64,000 nt of DNA from an uncultured Aquimarina sp. (GTDB lineage: Bacteria > Bacteroidota > Bacteroidia > Flavobacteriales > Flavobacteriaceae). The position numbers and the translations under genes were made by a program. Each line of letters opens with the position of its first letter. Position 1 is the stretch's first letter. The stretch covers positions 62,001 through 126,000 of the forward strand of contig CANLYR010000001.1 of the NCBI GenBank assembly GCA_947495425.1. Reading direction: 5' to 3'. The notes under the pieces are model-generated. The model had not been told where the DNA came from and searched no databases. It worked only from the letters and a program-made list of their open reading frames with translations. This document shows, piece by piece, positions 25,856-35,477 of this stretch.

Positions 25856-26186
25856 TTCTATGTTGATTCTGATTCCAAAAGTAAATAATAAAAGAATAGC
25901 TACACCATATTTAAGTATCGTCAACCCTAATTTTAGAATTATTTAAGATGAAATCATCAGTTTATCCTATTATATTTATCTTTTTTTCTTGCGGAAACGA
26001 TATAGTATCAATTCTGATCCGACCAGAGCGATAAAGAAAGTTGTCTGAGTATAAGATTTGTCAACCTGCGAAATAGGGATAGCTTCCTGCGCTGCGGGAA
26101 CCAATAATAATAGGTGATAGAAGGTTATTTGTTATTGACATGCGGTAGAGTTATTATAATGTGCTTTAAAAATAGTCACTCTTTTT
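25856..26186. other. Intergenic region (331 bp)
   Basis: No coding frame supported. It should hold the promoter of the hydroxyacid dehydrogenase gene at its left end. An imperfect GC-rich palindrome (around TTCCTGCGCTGCGGGAA, 26083-26099) lies about 90 nt past the stop codon of the PorV-like gene, but without a T-run. Confidence 0.5.
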
Positions 26187-27206
26187 TTATAATACTTCTG
26201 CTAAATCTAAACTTAATGACAAACGTAATTTACTTCTAATCGGGTTCTCCGCTTGAACCACCCCAAGTAAGAAAGCGACATCTATATCAACATATCTTCC
26301 TCGAACGCCCGTACCTATTGAGGCAAAAGAATCTGTTGGTCGATTTATACCATATGAATAACCAGTTCTTAATATTAACTTTTCTTGATATGCAAACGCC
26401 AAACCCAAGGCTATAACCGAGCCTTCTAAACCAAAATCAAGTTTTTCTCTATTGGCATTCTCAACATATGAATCAAGTAATGTTTTATACTCTGTAGTAA
26501 TCCCAAGTATTTTGTCTTGGTTAAAAACAAAGTCAAAGCCTGTTCCTACTCTTAAAGTTGAAGGAGCATAAATTTCAACACTCTTATTGTCATTTAGTGA
26601 CTTTCCTCTTACATTAGAAAAATTAAAGCCAGCTCTCCATCTACCATTGAATTTTTTGTAAGCTATTTCGTTCCCGTAATAGAATCCTGAAACATCGACA
26701 CCATATAAACTCGATGTATCATCAAAACCATCCAAAAGAGGAGCTTTACCCTGTAATAAAATGTAACGCCCACCAACAGACATGGCAAATGTCTCTCCTA
26801 ATCTTAGTGTATAAGCACCATCTAATGATCCTTCAAGATTAGATTGGACAAATTGAAGTGTATTGATACTATAGGAATAACCTCGAAAACTTATGCTATA
26901 CGCACTACGGGTATTGGGTTTGTTATAAAAGTTTAAATTGAGTTGATTAAACTCATTAAATTCTTCGCTGTTTACGAGAATACGAGTAATTCCTATTTCA
27001 AATTTTTTATCAGAAAACACATATTTAGATGGGTTCCAGGATTGAGAAAAAGCATCGGCAGATGTCGCTACTCCAATATCGCCTTGACCAGCAGCTATAG
27101 CGTCTGTTGCGATTCCAATAAAAGCATCTCTTACAGGGATCACATTAGTTTGTTGAGCAGACAGGCTAAAACATGTTAAAATAAATATGAGCGTATTTTT
27201 CTTCAT
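26187..27206 (-). CDS. PorV/LptO-family outer-membrane beta-barrel protein
   Basis: 339 residues with a Sec signal peptide ending around SLSAQQ. The mature part begins with a PorV-like segment (RDAFIGIATDAIAAGQGDIG, then ATSADAFSQSWNPSKY) and continues as alternating beta-strands ending in a hydrophobic, Leu-rich strand. PorV shuttles type IX secretion cargo, and its paralogues serve related roles. I cannot say whether this is PorV itself or a paralogue, as the usual porU partner is not adjacent. It follows the S41 peptidase gene by 41 nt on the same strand. Confidence 0.8.
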   Translation of the reverse strand: MKKNTLIFILTCFSLSAQQTNVIPVRDAFIGIATDAIAAGQGDIGVATSADAFSQSWNPSKYVFSDKKFEIGITRILVNSEEFNEFNQLNLNFYNKPNTRSAYSISFRGYSYSINTLQFVQSNLEGSLDGAYTLRLGETFAMSVGGRYILLQGKAPLLDGFDDTSSLYGVDVSGFYYGNEIAYKKFNGRWRAGFNFSNVRGKSLNDNKSVEIYAPSTLRVGTGFDFVFNQDKILGITTEYKTLLDSYVENANREKLDFGLEGSVIALGLAFAYQEKLILRTGYSYGINRPTDSFASIGTGVRGRYVDIDVAFLLGVVQAENPIRSKLRLSLSLDLAEVL

Positions 27207-27247
27207 AACTTTAGTTATATTACATGCTATAACGCTGAATAAACAGT

Positions 27248-28687
27248 CTAATTATTTAGCAATTCCAAAGCACGTTCTATTCCACTATCCTTTTCTTCCT
27301 GAAAATCTAGAGTTGATAAAAATGGGATTTGGTTTTCTTGATTTTCAGTTCCAATCCCAACAACTTCAAAAACTTCTCCTTGTGTGTCACTATATATTTC
27401 ATTAGACAATCCTACTGTTGCCCCGTTAGGTAGTGTATGTTCGAGTATAGTAGAAAAAGCACCACCAGTGTTTTCTCCTACAATAGTTACATATGGTAAA
27501 TCTTTTACACATAACGTAAAAAGTTCTGCCGCACTTATGGTATAAGGACTGGTAAGCAATATGATATCTCCGGTAAATTGATAATCTCCTTTAGGTGTTA
27601 CAGAGAAGGATTTGTTTTCTGTAAAACCATCACCTAATCTTGCTTTTTTAAAGTATGAAATCCGCTCCTGATCCATAAAACGGGATACCATATGTAAAGC
27701 TACCGTATCATGCCCTCCATCGTTAAACCGCATATCGAGAATCAGTTTAGAAACTCCTGATGCTTTAAGATCGTTCATTATGGTTTCTAATACAGTATTT
27801 AGTGCTGATAATTCATTACTAAAATTTGTCCCATATCCTTGCATTGTTGATACAAGAATATACCCAATATCATTATTAACTAATCCCCATATAATATTCT
27901 CTCTTTCATCGATTTCAAAATCTCCTCCTAAATATTTTGTTACTATTGTTATTGCTTTTTGATTGAAAAGAGCATCATAATCATCTCCATTCTCTATGAT
28001 GAGATCCCCACTTAAGTTAGCATTCAGTCTTTCAAATAATTTTGGATTTCCAGATTCAATTTGTATGTTGTTTTTATCATCTACAATGCTAACATGTCCA
28101 TCTTCTAGCAAGTGCGCTAGCCCTTCCAAAGTATCATAAAAATTATCTTCTGTAACCTGATCCCGTAAACTCTTATATTGTGACCAATCTATATTTCTGG
28201 TTTCAAAAAAGGCATAGTAATCATTAAATATATTCCAGAAATGATCAAAATTAACCTTTGGATCTTTTGTAGCAGAAATCTGATCAGGTAAGCAATTCGG
28301 ATTTTGATTAGGTAGTCGGGTAAATTTTATTTCTGAATCTGATAAGTCTGAAGTCCCGATAATTTCATTCTCATTTACCTGATTTAAGGTAAAACCAAAA
28401 AAATCCTCGGCAATAAAATCATCATCCTGAATTGAGCATCCCGCAGCATTTATAGTATAAAAAACGTCTTTACCTTCTGTAAATTCAAAAACCCAACCTT
28501 TATCGGCCACTAGCCAAAATCCTTCATCTATGTCATTATCAGTTGGGATAGAGGTATCATCATCAGATTGACAGGCAGTAAAAATTAATAGTAAGAATAC
28601 CAAACTCCCTTTTAAAACTTTTGTCAAATGTGTCTTTTTAAACAAAGTAAAAAGGATACTAAATGTTCTTTTGAATGACTTTTTCAT
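27248..28687 (-). CDS. S41-family peptidase lipoprotein
   Basis: 479 residues with a signal peptide and lipobox (LLLIFTACQSDDD), so lipid-anchored in the envelope. After a lipocalin-like N-terminal region of ~100 residues comes a tricorn-core/CtpA-like domain: a helical cap (FDHFWNIFNDYYAFFETR), VNNDIGYILVSTM, DMRFNDGGHD, and TSPYTISAAELFTLC with the catalytic Ser around residue 384, then GENTGGAFS. It probably processes or degrades periplasmic peptides. It is the first gene of a pair with the PorV-like gene. Confidence 0.9.
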   Translation of the reverse strand: MKKSFKRTFSILFTLFKKTHLTKVLKGSLVFLLLIFTACQSDDDTSIPTDNDIDEGFWLVADKGWVFEFTEGKDVFYTINAAGCSIQDDDFIAEDFFGFTLNQVNENEIIGTSDLSDSEIKFTRLPNQNPNCLPDQISATKDPKVNFDHFWNIFNDYYAFFETRNIDWSQYKSLRDQVTEDNFYDTLEGLAHLLEDGHVSIVDDKNNIQIESGNPKLFERLNANLSGDLIIENGDDYDALFNQKAITIVTKYLGGDFEIDERENIIWGLVNNDIGYILVSTMQGYGTNFSNELSALNTVLETIMNDLKASGVSKLILDMRFNDGGHDTVALHMVSRFMDQERISYFKKARLGDGFTENKSFSVTPKGDYQFTGDIILLTSPYTISAAELFTLCVKDLPYVTIVGENTGGAFSTILEHTLPNGATVGLSNEIYSDTQGEVFEVVGIGTENQENQIPFLSTLDFQEEKDSGIERALELLNN

Positions 28688-28787
28688 TATTTATATTTTT
28701 GATTTCTGAGGTAAAAGTATACTGATCAAAAAAATAAAAGAGTGATTTTAACATTGAAGAAGTACTAAAACATTAGAACTATACGAA

Positions 28788-29879
28788 TCAGGACTTTTTT
28801 TGAAGCTTTCTAAAGGTTCCTGGAGACATCCCCAAACTGGTGTTAAAAGCAGTATAGAAAGCACTCTTAGATTTAAAACCAGCTTCCATGCCAATGGCTT
28901 CAACAGAGTATTTATTAAACAGAGGATTATGCAATAGATTTTTAGCAGCTTCAATTCGATATTCATTTACAAACTGAATGACACTTTTATTGATTTCCTG
29001 ATTTATAATCTGTGACAAATACCCTTCGCTTGTTCCTAGTCGAGTTGCTAGATCTAACCTACTTAAGAGAGGGTTTTTGTATAACTCTTCCTGATCCATC
29101 ACGATATATAGTTGGGTGATAATTTTAGAAACAGTGGTTTGGTTTATTTTCTTTTTTGTTAGTGTGCCATTTGTTCTTTTTGAAACTAAATATTGGTGTA
29201 TTTCATCTTTTTGAACTATTATTTGTAGTTTAAACACTCCGTAATACAATATCCACCACAATAAAAAGGAAAGAGATATCCAAAGTAAATTTGACATATA
29301 TTCTGAATCGTATATATAGAACTCTATACTTGATAAAAGCCAAATTATGATAATGCATATAATAAAAAAGTTTAATCTTAATAACCAACGCTTTTTATCT
29401 TTAGAAATAGCCTTAGCACTTTTTATTAATTTCCTCCCCCAAAAGATTAAAAACAGGTTATAGACAAACGATGCATTGTCTATAATAAGAAACATCAGAT
29501 CTTCAAAATCCGAATTCTTAAGGTTAAAAACTACATCTAGATAAAGAATAGTTTCTATAATCAAAGCGCACAGAAAAGGAAAGTACAACCATTTATACCA
29601 GCTTTTTGTAAGATACTTATGCTTAATTTGAATTAGAAAATAGGTAAATAAAGTAGCTGCAAATAGATACTCCATCACAGGGTTGTTTAAAAAATCTAAA
29701 ACAGTATTTTCTATATCAAACGCTACTAATAAGGTTAAACTTGTTAGTAAGAATAGTGATAAGGAGAGATAATTATTTGCGCGACTCTTATAAAAAGAAG
29801 TAGTGACTAATGCGATACTTATAAAATACCCTATAATTCCACTAGTAATGATTGCAATGCCTAATATTGTTGTATCCAA
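28788..29879 (-). CDS. AraC-family regulator with seven-helix membrane domain
   Basis: 363 residues: about seven transmembrane helices in residues 5-215, then a cytosolic linker and an AraC HTH pair (ATRLGTSEGYLSQIINQE and IGMEAGFKSKSAFYTAF). This is the flavobacterial layout of one-component membrane regulators that sense an envelope or external signal. The likely targets are the neighbouring S41 peptidase and PorV-like genes, downstream on the same strand after a ~100-bp gap. The signal is unknown. Confidence 0.87.
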   Translation of the reverse strand: MDTTILGIAIITSGIIGYFISIALVTTSFYKSRANNYLSLSLFLLTSLTLLVAFDIENTVLDFLNNPVMEYLFAATLFTYFLIQIKHKYLTKSWYKWLYFPFLCALIIETILYLDVVFNLKNSDFEDLMFLIIDNASFVYNLFLIFWGRKLIKSAKAISKDKKRWLLRLNFFIICIIIIWLLSSIEFYIYDSEYMSNLLWISLSFLLWWILYYGVFKLQIIVQKDEIHQYLVSKRTNGTLTKKKINQTTVSKIITQLYIVMDQEELYKNPLLSRLDLATRLGTSEGYLSQIINQEINKSVIQFVNEYRIEAAKNLLHNPLFNKYSVEAIGMEAGFKSKSAFYTAFNTSLGMSPGTFRKLQKKS

Positions 29880-30005
29880 TCGTTGTAGAAATTAATGATG
29901 CTCAAATCGTAGTTAATGCCAGTTGTTCTATAACTTCGTTTTAGTTTTCGGATAAATATAAGCTGATTTACTAGTTTTTTGATGTAGATTTAGTCTTAAT
30001 TTATT

Positions 30006-31094
30006 TTATACCAATGAAATCTTTCTACCACTTTTTGCAGCTTTATAAATAGCTTCTACAATTTTAATGTCTTTTATTCCTTCTTCACCGGGCACCATAA
30101 CAGGGGTGTCATTAATAATCGCTAATGCATCATCATCCATTTGTATGGCTTGTTGGCTTCTTACGGGTATAGTAAGTAAAGTGCCATCACTGGCTTTTCC
30201 TTGTACGCCAGCATACATAGAGAAAGGGGCTAGGGTGTACCAACCGTTTTCGCAATCGATATATAATTCGTGCATCGATTTGCCTACACTGGTTTTGCCA
30301 TGGGCTATCGCCCCAGAAGGAAATGCTAATGTAAAATGAGTAGTCTCATCGGTTTCTGTAAATATTTCAGGGCGCGTGGTCATTTGTTTTGCAGTTACCG
30401 ATATGGGTTCTTCACCAGTAGTGTATCGTGCCGCATTTAGAGCATAAACACCCAGGTCATACATGGTGCCTCCGCCTAAGGCAGCGTCTAGTCTCCAGGT
30501 ACGAGCTGGATTGCTAACATTATATCCAATCTCGGCTCTTACAGTTTTGATTTTTCCAAAAGGTTTTGTGGCAGCCCAACCAATAATGGTGCGAGTATTA
30601 GGTTCGTGTTGCATGCGATAGCCTATCATAAGTTTTACCTTATTTTTAGTACAAGCATCAATGATCGATTGGCATTCGGCCTCGGTTTTTGCCATGGGTT
30701 TTTCGCACCATACATGTTTTCCTGCATTGGCAGCCCGAATTGCGTATTTGGCATGTAATCCGGTAGGTACTACAATATAAATCACGTCAATATCGGGGTT
30801 GTTCGCAATCTCATGCATGGTATCATAGCTATACACATTTTTATCAGGGAGGTTATATCGTTTTTGCCACTTTGGGATTTTCCATGGGCTTCCTGTTACG
30901 ATACCGGTTAATTTACAATGTTTAGTGATTTGTAATGCTGGAGCAAGGACAGTAGTACTATAGTTGCCTAAACCTACTAAGCATACTCCGATCTGTTTTT
31001 GACCAGTGTTTGAGTATATGTTTGTAAATGGAAGTAAGCTGTATCCTAGTGCTAGACTACTGGTTTTTATAAAGGTTCTTCGATTTAAATACAT
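30006..31094 (-). CDS. Gfo/Idh/MocA-family oxidoreductase, Tat-exported
   Basis: 362 residues from MYLNRRTFIK (31094). The N-terminus has a twin-arginine signal (NRRTFIKTSSLALGYSLLPF), so the folded NAD(P)-bound enzyme is exported. The Rossmann motif is VCLVGLGNYSTTVLAPAL, and the conserved EKP motif is in GKHVWCEKPMAKT; the central YDLGVYALNAAR is also typical. Tat-exported members of the family in Bacteroidota usually act on glycans or sugars. The GNAT gene (31105-31587) lies just upstream, 10 nt away. Confidence 0.88.
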   Translation of the reverse strand: MYLNRRTFIKTSSLALGYSLLPFTNIYSNTGQKQIGVCLVGLGNYSTTVLAPALQITKHCKLTGIVTGSPWKIPKWQKRYNLPDKNVYSYDTMHEIANNPDIDVIYIVVPTGLHAKYAIRAANAGKHVWCEKPMAKTEAECQSIIDACTKNKVKLMIGYRMQHEPNTRTIIGWAATKPFGKIKTVRAEIGYNVSNPARTWRLDAALGGGTMYDLGVYALNAARYTTGEEPISVTAKQMTTRPEIFTETDETTHFTLAFPSGAIAHGKTSVGKSMHELYIDCENGWYTLAPFSMYAGVQGKASDGTLLTIPVRSQQAIQMDDDALAIINDTPVMVPGEEGIKDIKIVEAIYKAAKSGRKISLV

Positions 31095-31104
31095 GACTAT
31101 GGCT

Positions 31105-31587
31105 TTAAATTTCTTTGTACATAATATATGCATCTACATATCCCAGTGAAGAATGTTTAAATCCTTTTGGTATTGTTCCGATAATTTTGAACCCATATTT
31201 TTTCCAAAGTTTGACAGCGGGAATATTTGTGCTTACTACACTATTAAATTGTAGTGCTTTATATCCGATCTTTTTGGCATTCTCAAGAGAATGTTCACAT
31301 AGCATTTTGCCTATGCCTTTTCCATGATAATTAGGATGTACCATATAACTACAATTGGCTATGTGAGATCCTAAGTCTATCTGATTGGGTTTAATGATAT
31401 AGGTTCCTAGTGTTTTTTCACCTTCAGCCAGGACATATGTTTTCATATGTGAAGCAAGCCAATGTATTGATAAATCTTCTTTTTTTGTATTAGGATCAAA
31501 CACATAGGTGTCTCCTGTCTTTATAACATTTTTGAAAATCTCCCAAATAGCATCATAATCGTTTTGTGTAGCTTCTCTTATTTTCAT
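31105..31587 (-). CDS. GNAT N-acetyltransferase
   Basis: 160 residues with a typical GNAT fold: an N-terminal REATQNDYDAIWEIFKNVI, the acetyl-CoA loop in HPNYHGKGIGKMLCEHSLE, and the C-terminal IPAVKLWKKYGFKIIGTIP. This looks like the L-amino-acid or phosphinothricin acetyltransferase subgroup. The substrate is unknown. It belongs to a minus-strand run (thioesterase, cupin, GNAT, oxidoreductase) with gaps of 5, 24 and 10 nt, so an operon is likely. Confidence 0.85.
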   Translation of the reverse strand: MKIREATQNDYDAIWEIFKNVIKTGDTYVFDPNTKKEDLSIHWLASHMKTYVLAEGEKTLGTYIIKPNQIDLGSHIANCSYMVHPNYHGKGIGKMLCEHSLENAKKIGYKALQFNSVVSTNIPAVKLWKKYGFKIIGTIPKGFKHSSLGYVDAYIMYKEI

Positions 31588-31611
31588 TCAGGGGATTGAG
31601 GAGTTGGTCTT

Positions 31612-31977
31612 TCAAATTTCGATATATTGAGAAACGGTACGTTCACTTTCTATACCACCAGTATGTTTTGTATTGGCTTTTTCAAAAAGTAAGGCATGTA
31701 CTTCTTCACCATTACTGGTCGTAGGGCAATGTTCTACCCCTTTGGGAACTACAATAAGTTCTCCGGCTTCTACTTTTACGGTTTTATCTCTAAATTTCAT
31801 GTACATGGTGCCTTTTATGATCTGAAAAAGCTCATCTTCATCATCGTGTTTGTGCCAAATAAAATCGCCTTCAAATTTGGCAAGATATACCTGATTATTA
31901 TCGACAGTAGCGATACGATGCGGATGCCATTGTTTATCAAATTTGGATAATTTTTCTTTGATATTGATTGCTTCCAT
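31612..31977 (-). CDS. Cupin-domain protein
   Basis: A 121-residue single-domain cupin. Cupin motif 1 is in FIWHKHDDEDELFQIIKG (His-His-Glu ligands) and motif 2 in VPKGVEHCP, so a metal ion can be bound. Such small cupins are often sugar isomerases, dioxygenases or binding proteins. Position between the thioesterase and GNAT genes suggests the same operon. Function not assignable. Confidence 0.85.
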   Translation of the reverse strand: MEAINIKEKLSKFDKQWHPHRIATVDNNQVYLAKFEGDFIWHKHDDEDELFQIIKGTMYMKFRDKTVKVEAGELIVVPKGVEHCPTTSNGEEVHALLFEKANTKHTGGIESERTVSQYIEI

Positions 31978-31982
31978 AAGCG

Positions 31983-32387
31983 TTATGTGTTTTGAACAAA
32001 CAAGGTACTTATTTCTGTTGTGATTCGAGCGGGTCTTAACGTTTCTTTAGAGAGCAGGCACCACATAGTTTTTGCTGAGGTTACTACTTTTTGGGTAGTT
32101 GTATTGATGATTTTGGTATGCCGTTCACTTTTTACACCACGATGATGATCGATCCAGGTTTGTATCGTGAGCTTATCATTGATGAATGCCGGATGATGAT
32201 ACTCGATATAATGATTGAGTACGACCCATACAAAGGTGTTTCTAATGGTGTCATCGGTTTTGGATTCCCAATGTTTTTTGGCAATATCCTGTATCCATTG
32301 CAGGTATACTACATTATTTACATGATCCATCTCATCGATGGCAGATTTTGGAACGGTAAAGTGATCTTCGAAAATTTCTGCTTTCAT
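31983..32387 (-). CDS. Acyl-CoA thioesterase, hot-dog fold
   Basis: 134 residues with the 4HBT/FatB-like hot-dog signature: the active Asp in DEMDHVNNVVYLQWIQDI and the following NHYIEYHHPAF. It should hydrolyse acyl-CoA or acyl-ACP thioesters in the cytosol. It is the first gene of a likely four-gene operon with the cupin, GNAT and oxidoreductase genes; the joint role of these four is not obvious. Confidence 0.87.
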   Translation of the reverse strand: MKAEIFEDHFTVPKSAIDEMDHVNNVVYLQWIQDIAKKHWESKTDDTIRNTFVWVVLNHYIEYHHPAFINDKLTIQTWIDHHRGVKSERHTKIINTTTQKVVTSAKTMWCLLSKETLRPARITTEISTLFVQNT

Positions 32388-32435
32388 GTATTGAAGTATT
32401 GATTGATTAAAAGTACACTAATTTTTATCTCAGGC

Positions 32436-32516
32436 AGTGATTGTAACGGCAGCTTTTACAAACTTTGATAAATGGTTTGTAAAACTATAGTGGAAAGCAC
32501 GGTGCTTGCAAGCCTG
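32436..32516 (-). repeat. Structured stretch after mgtE: two hairpins within AGGCAG/CTGCCT ends
   Basis: A perfect 10-bp hairpin (TTTTACAAAC at 32454-32463 with GTTTGTAAAA at 32475-32484) and a 13-nt palindrome AAGCACGGTGCTT (32495-32507) lie between CTCAGGCAG and CTGCCT ends. The left end shares CTCAGGCAG with repeat copy C. It directly follows the mgtE stop codon. Confidence 0.5.
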
Positions 32517-32517
32517 C

Positions 32518-33867
32518 CTAAAACCCTAAAATAAGCTTAGCAATAGAAAAGAATAAAAAGATTCCAAAAATATCATTGCTTGTTGTAATAAAAGGGCCGG
32601 TGGCAATTGCGGGATCTATACCGCGTTTGTTTAAGATTATAGGGACAAAAGTACCCACAAGTGCAGCGACAATAATAACAAAAAGCATAGAGATCGCAAT
32701 TGTAAAGCTGAATATGAGGTCCATCCCGTCTAAAAGGCCAAATATAATGACCAGTACGCCAAGGGTAATGCCACTAATCAGGCTTAGACTGATCTCTTTG
32801 ACTAACCGTTGAAAAAGACTTCCTTTGACCACATTATTGGCTAAACCCTGAACAATAATTGCAGACGATTGTACGCCTACATTTCCTGCCATTGCGGCAA
32901 TAAGTGGCGTGAAGAAAAATAATTCTTTGTATTTGGCCAAGGCTTCTTCATATCCTTCCATAATAAATACACTACCAAGCCCTCCAAAAAGACCTAAAAT
33001 AAGCCAAGGTAAGCGTGCTCTGGTAAGTTCCCATATATTATCATCTGCCTCTACATCCTGAGAGATACCGGCAGCCATTTGATAATCTTTTTCGGCCTCA
33101 TCTTTTATAAAATCTACGATATCATCAATAGTAATTCTCCCTACCAAAATACCGTCGTGGTCAACTACAGGGATAGCTTCAAGGTCATATTTTTGCATAA
33201 TACGTGCTACTTCTTCACCTTCGGTATCGACAGTTATATAATCTACCTTTGGGATATATACTTCGGCAATACTGGTTTTTGCTGCGGCTGTGAGTAAATC
33301 TTTGAGAGATAATCTTCCTTTTAGCTTGCCTTCTTTGTCAATCACATAGATGGAGTGCACTCGAGTTACATTTTCAGCTTGTCTTCGCATTTCGCGAACA
33401 CACCCGGCTACCGTCCAGGTTTCTTTTACCTTTACTAATTCTTTTGCCATTAGACCACCCGCAGTATTTTCTTGATAGGAGAGCAGCTCTTTAATATCTT
33501 CTGCATGTTTTTCATCTTCAATTTCTGCGATAACTTCTTCTGCAATCTCTTCGGGGAGTTCTGCTACAATATCTGCGGCATCATCGGTATCCATTTCTTC
33601 CAACTCTTCTGCTATCTCTTTTACAGAAAGGTTATCCAGGATACGTTCGCGAAAATCTTCTTCCAGCTCCATCAAGGCTTCAGAAGTTTTCTCACTATCT
33701 AAGAGTTTGATAAGATATGTTGCTTTGGTGAGACCGAGTTCACTAAGGATTTCGGCAACATCGGCAAAATGTATTTCGCTAAGCATAGTATGCAACTGAG
33801 CATCACCTTCGATTTCTATAAGGTGTTTTATTTGCTCGATATATTCTGCTGAAATCTTAAATTGCAT
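32518..33867 (-). CDS. mgtE: Magnesium transporter MgtE
   Basis: 449 residues in MgtE order: a cytosolic N domain of acidic helices (residues ~10-130, rich in LPEEIAEEV-type repeats), two CBS domains (~135-255, with TAGGLMAKELV) and a five-helix channel (~285-449). The channel carries GNVGVQSSAIIVQGLA and ends TTSNDIFGIFLFFSIAKLIL, the usual Mg2+-pathway helices with a key Asp. The N and CBS domains close the channel when cytosolic Mg2+ is high. Next gene upstream is rsmA. Confidence 0.96.
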   Translation of the reverse strand: MQFKISAEYIEQIKHLIEIEGDAQLHTMLSEIHFADVAEILSELGLTKATYLIKLLDSEKTSEALMELEEDFRERILDNLSVKEIAEELEEMDTDDAADIVAELPEEIAEEVIAEIEDEKHAEDIKELLSYQENTAGGLMAKELVKVKETWTVAGCVREMRRQAENVTRVHSIYVIDKEGKLKGRLSLKDLLTAAAKTSIAEVYIPKVDYITVDTEGEEVARIMQKYDLEAIPVVDHDGILVGRITIDDIVDFIKDEAEKDYQMAAGISQDVEADDNIWELTRARLPWLILGLFGGLGSVFIMEGYEEALAKYKELFFFTPLIAAMAGNVGVQSSAIIVQGLANNVVKGSLFQRLVKEISLSLISGITLGVLVIIFGLLDGMDLIFSFTIAISMLFVIIVAALVGTFVPIILNKRGIDPAIATGPFITTSNDIFGIFLFFSIAKLILGF

Positions 33868-34024
33868 GTGCTAATGGTTTAGTGATGGCTAGTGCGAACG
33901 CACACAAAGATAACCAAACAATTTAATTAGAGAGACCAGGATTTTAAAACCTTGAAATTGGGATTTTAGAATGATTTTGTTCTTACCATCCTATTGTCGA
34001 ATGAAGCCTAGATATGTAGCGGTA

Positions 34025-34900
34025 TTAGCTACCCGTAGCCATAGATTTTTCTATAAGTACTGTTAGTTCTAGAAATTGATCAACATCTAATTGCTCTGGG
34101 CGTTTATTGAAAATATCCAATCCCCTTATTTCATCATGAAGTTGAAATGTTTTAAGACTATTTCTAAGGGTTTTACGGCGTTGCCCAAAAGCTGTTTTTA
34201 CGACTCTAAAAAATAATTTTTCATCACAAGGAAGCGCATAATCATTTTTTCTAATCAATCTCAACACCCCACTATCTACCTTTGGAGGTGGATTAAAAAC
34301 ATCCGGAGGTACGGTAAATAAATATTCAGTATCATAAAATGCTTGTGTAAGCACTGATAGAATACCATATGTTTTGCTTCCGGATTGTTCACAGATGCGT
34401 TGCGCTACTTCTTTTTGAAACATCCCTGTGAATTCTGGAATACGGTCTTTGTTTTCTAAGGTTTTAAATACAATTTGCGTAGAGATGTTGTATGGAAAAT
34501 TACCTGTGATCGCAAATTGTTGATCTGGAAATACTGAGTGTAAATCAAATTTTAAGAAATCAGCTTCTACCACCTCAAAAGTAGTGGTGTTTCTCAAAAT
34601 CCCTACATGTTCTAATTGAAAATTGGTATTCAGGTATGCAATGGATTCGCTATCCAGATCCATAGCAATAACGTTGAGATCTTTTTGTAAGATATATTTG
34701 GTAAGAACACCCATACCGGGACCAATTTCGATTACGTGCTTATAGCCGCTAAGCGTCAGGGTGTCTCCAATTTTTTTGGCTACATTTTCATCTTTTAGAA
34801 AATGTTGTCCAAGGTGTTTTTTCGCCTGTACGTGACCAACTCCTGATTCCCTAATCACAGGAGCATGTGATTTTTTTTTATTTTTATTTTTTTTGTGCAT
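34025..34900 (-). CDS. rsmA: 16S rRNA dimethyltransferase RsmA (KsgA)
   Basis: Dimethylates two adjacent adenines near the 3' end of 16S rRNA during 30S maturation. Motifs: [17 protein letters not shown]-binding [14 protein letters not shown] and catalytic [11 protein letters not shown], then [17 protein letters not shown]. The 291-residue length includes a ~25-residue lysine-rich N-terminus ([10 protein letters not shown]) not found in most homologues. The ATG at 34900 is the only in-frame ATG before the core. It follows the DUF4286 gene on the same strand and precedes mgtE. Confidence 0.96.
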   Translation of the reverse strand: MHKKNKNKKKSHAPVIRESGVGHVQAKKHLGQHFLKDENVAKKIGDTLTLSGYKHVIEIGPGMGVLTKYILQKDLNVIAMDLDSESIAYLNTNFQLEHVGILRNTTTFEVVEADFLKFDLHSVFPDQQFAITGNFPYNISTQIVFKTLENKDRIPEFTGMFQKEVAQRICEQSGSKTYGILSVLTQAFYDTEYLFTVPPDVFNPPPKVDSGVLRLIRKNDYALPCDEKLFFRVVKTAFGQRRKTLRNSLKTFQLHDEIRGLDIFNKRPEQLDVDQFLELTVLIEKSMATGS

Positions 34901-34932
34901 AGTAAGAGTTTCCTTAGCTGTGGGAAAGGAGT

Positions 34933-35250
34933 TTAAGGGAGAGACTGCTCACTCACGATTTCTAATTCGGTTCTGAAGGCAACAAATTTACCGGCAAAAC
35001 GGTTGGACTCATTGCGAAGACGATCGGCATCTTCTGCATAATATTTTTGTAAAGTTTCCTTGCTGCGCGTTGTATATTGTACAGAATAGGTGACGCCTCC
35101 CATTTCTTCTTCAACTTGAACTTTGGTCATCAAAGCTTTGGTGAATTTACCCGTAGAAAGCATATCAGGAATGTGTTCATTTTTCATCCAATCTAACCAT
35201 TCGGTATGGATGTTCTCTTCAATATTAATGGTAACATTATATATATACAT
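34933..35250 (-). CDS. DUF4286 family protein
   Basis: 105 residues from [10 protein letters not shown] (35250). The sequence matches the small Bacteroidota DUF4286 family: an N-terminal strand, then [23 protein letters not shown] and [17 protein letters not shown]. Fold appears ferredoxin-like (beta-alpha-beta-beta-alpha-beta). It lies 32 nt upstream of rsmA on the same strand and is often seen there in flavobacteria, though its role is unknown to me. Confidence 0.85.
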   Translation of the reverse strand: MYIYNVTINIEENIHTEWLDWMKNEHIPDMLSTGKFTKALMTKVQVEEEMGGVTYSVQYTTRSKETLQKYYAEDADRLRNESNRFAGKFVAFRTELEIVSEQSLP

Positions 35251-35477
35251 TATCGTTGTTAGTCTTAAGCTACAAAGCAGCAAAGTTACGAAGATGTAAA
35301 GAAAGATGCACTACAAAGTGTAGGTCATTAGGTATTTGGAATATTCTTCTTTTAAGAAAAGAGAAATGTCTGTACTGCTTTACTACGGTATCTGTTTGGC
35401 ATATATTGTAGAAAAAAGGTATACATTTTTGGATTTCAGATACATAAAATTTTACTGCTTAAAACTGGTACTACAAA

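Noticed and set aside
26083-26099. GC-rich imperfect palindrome as a terminator of the PorV-like gene
   Set aside because: Mismatched stem and no T-run; noted only as part of the intergenic region.
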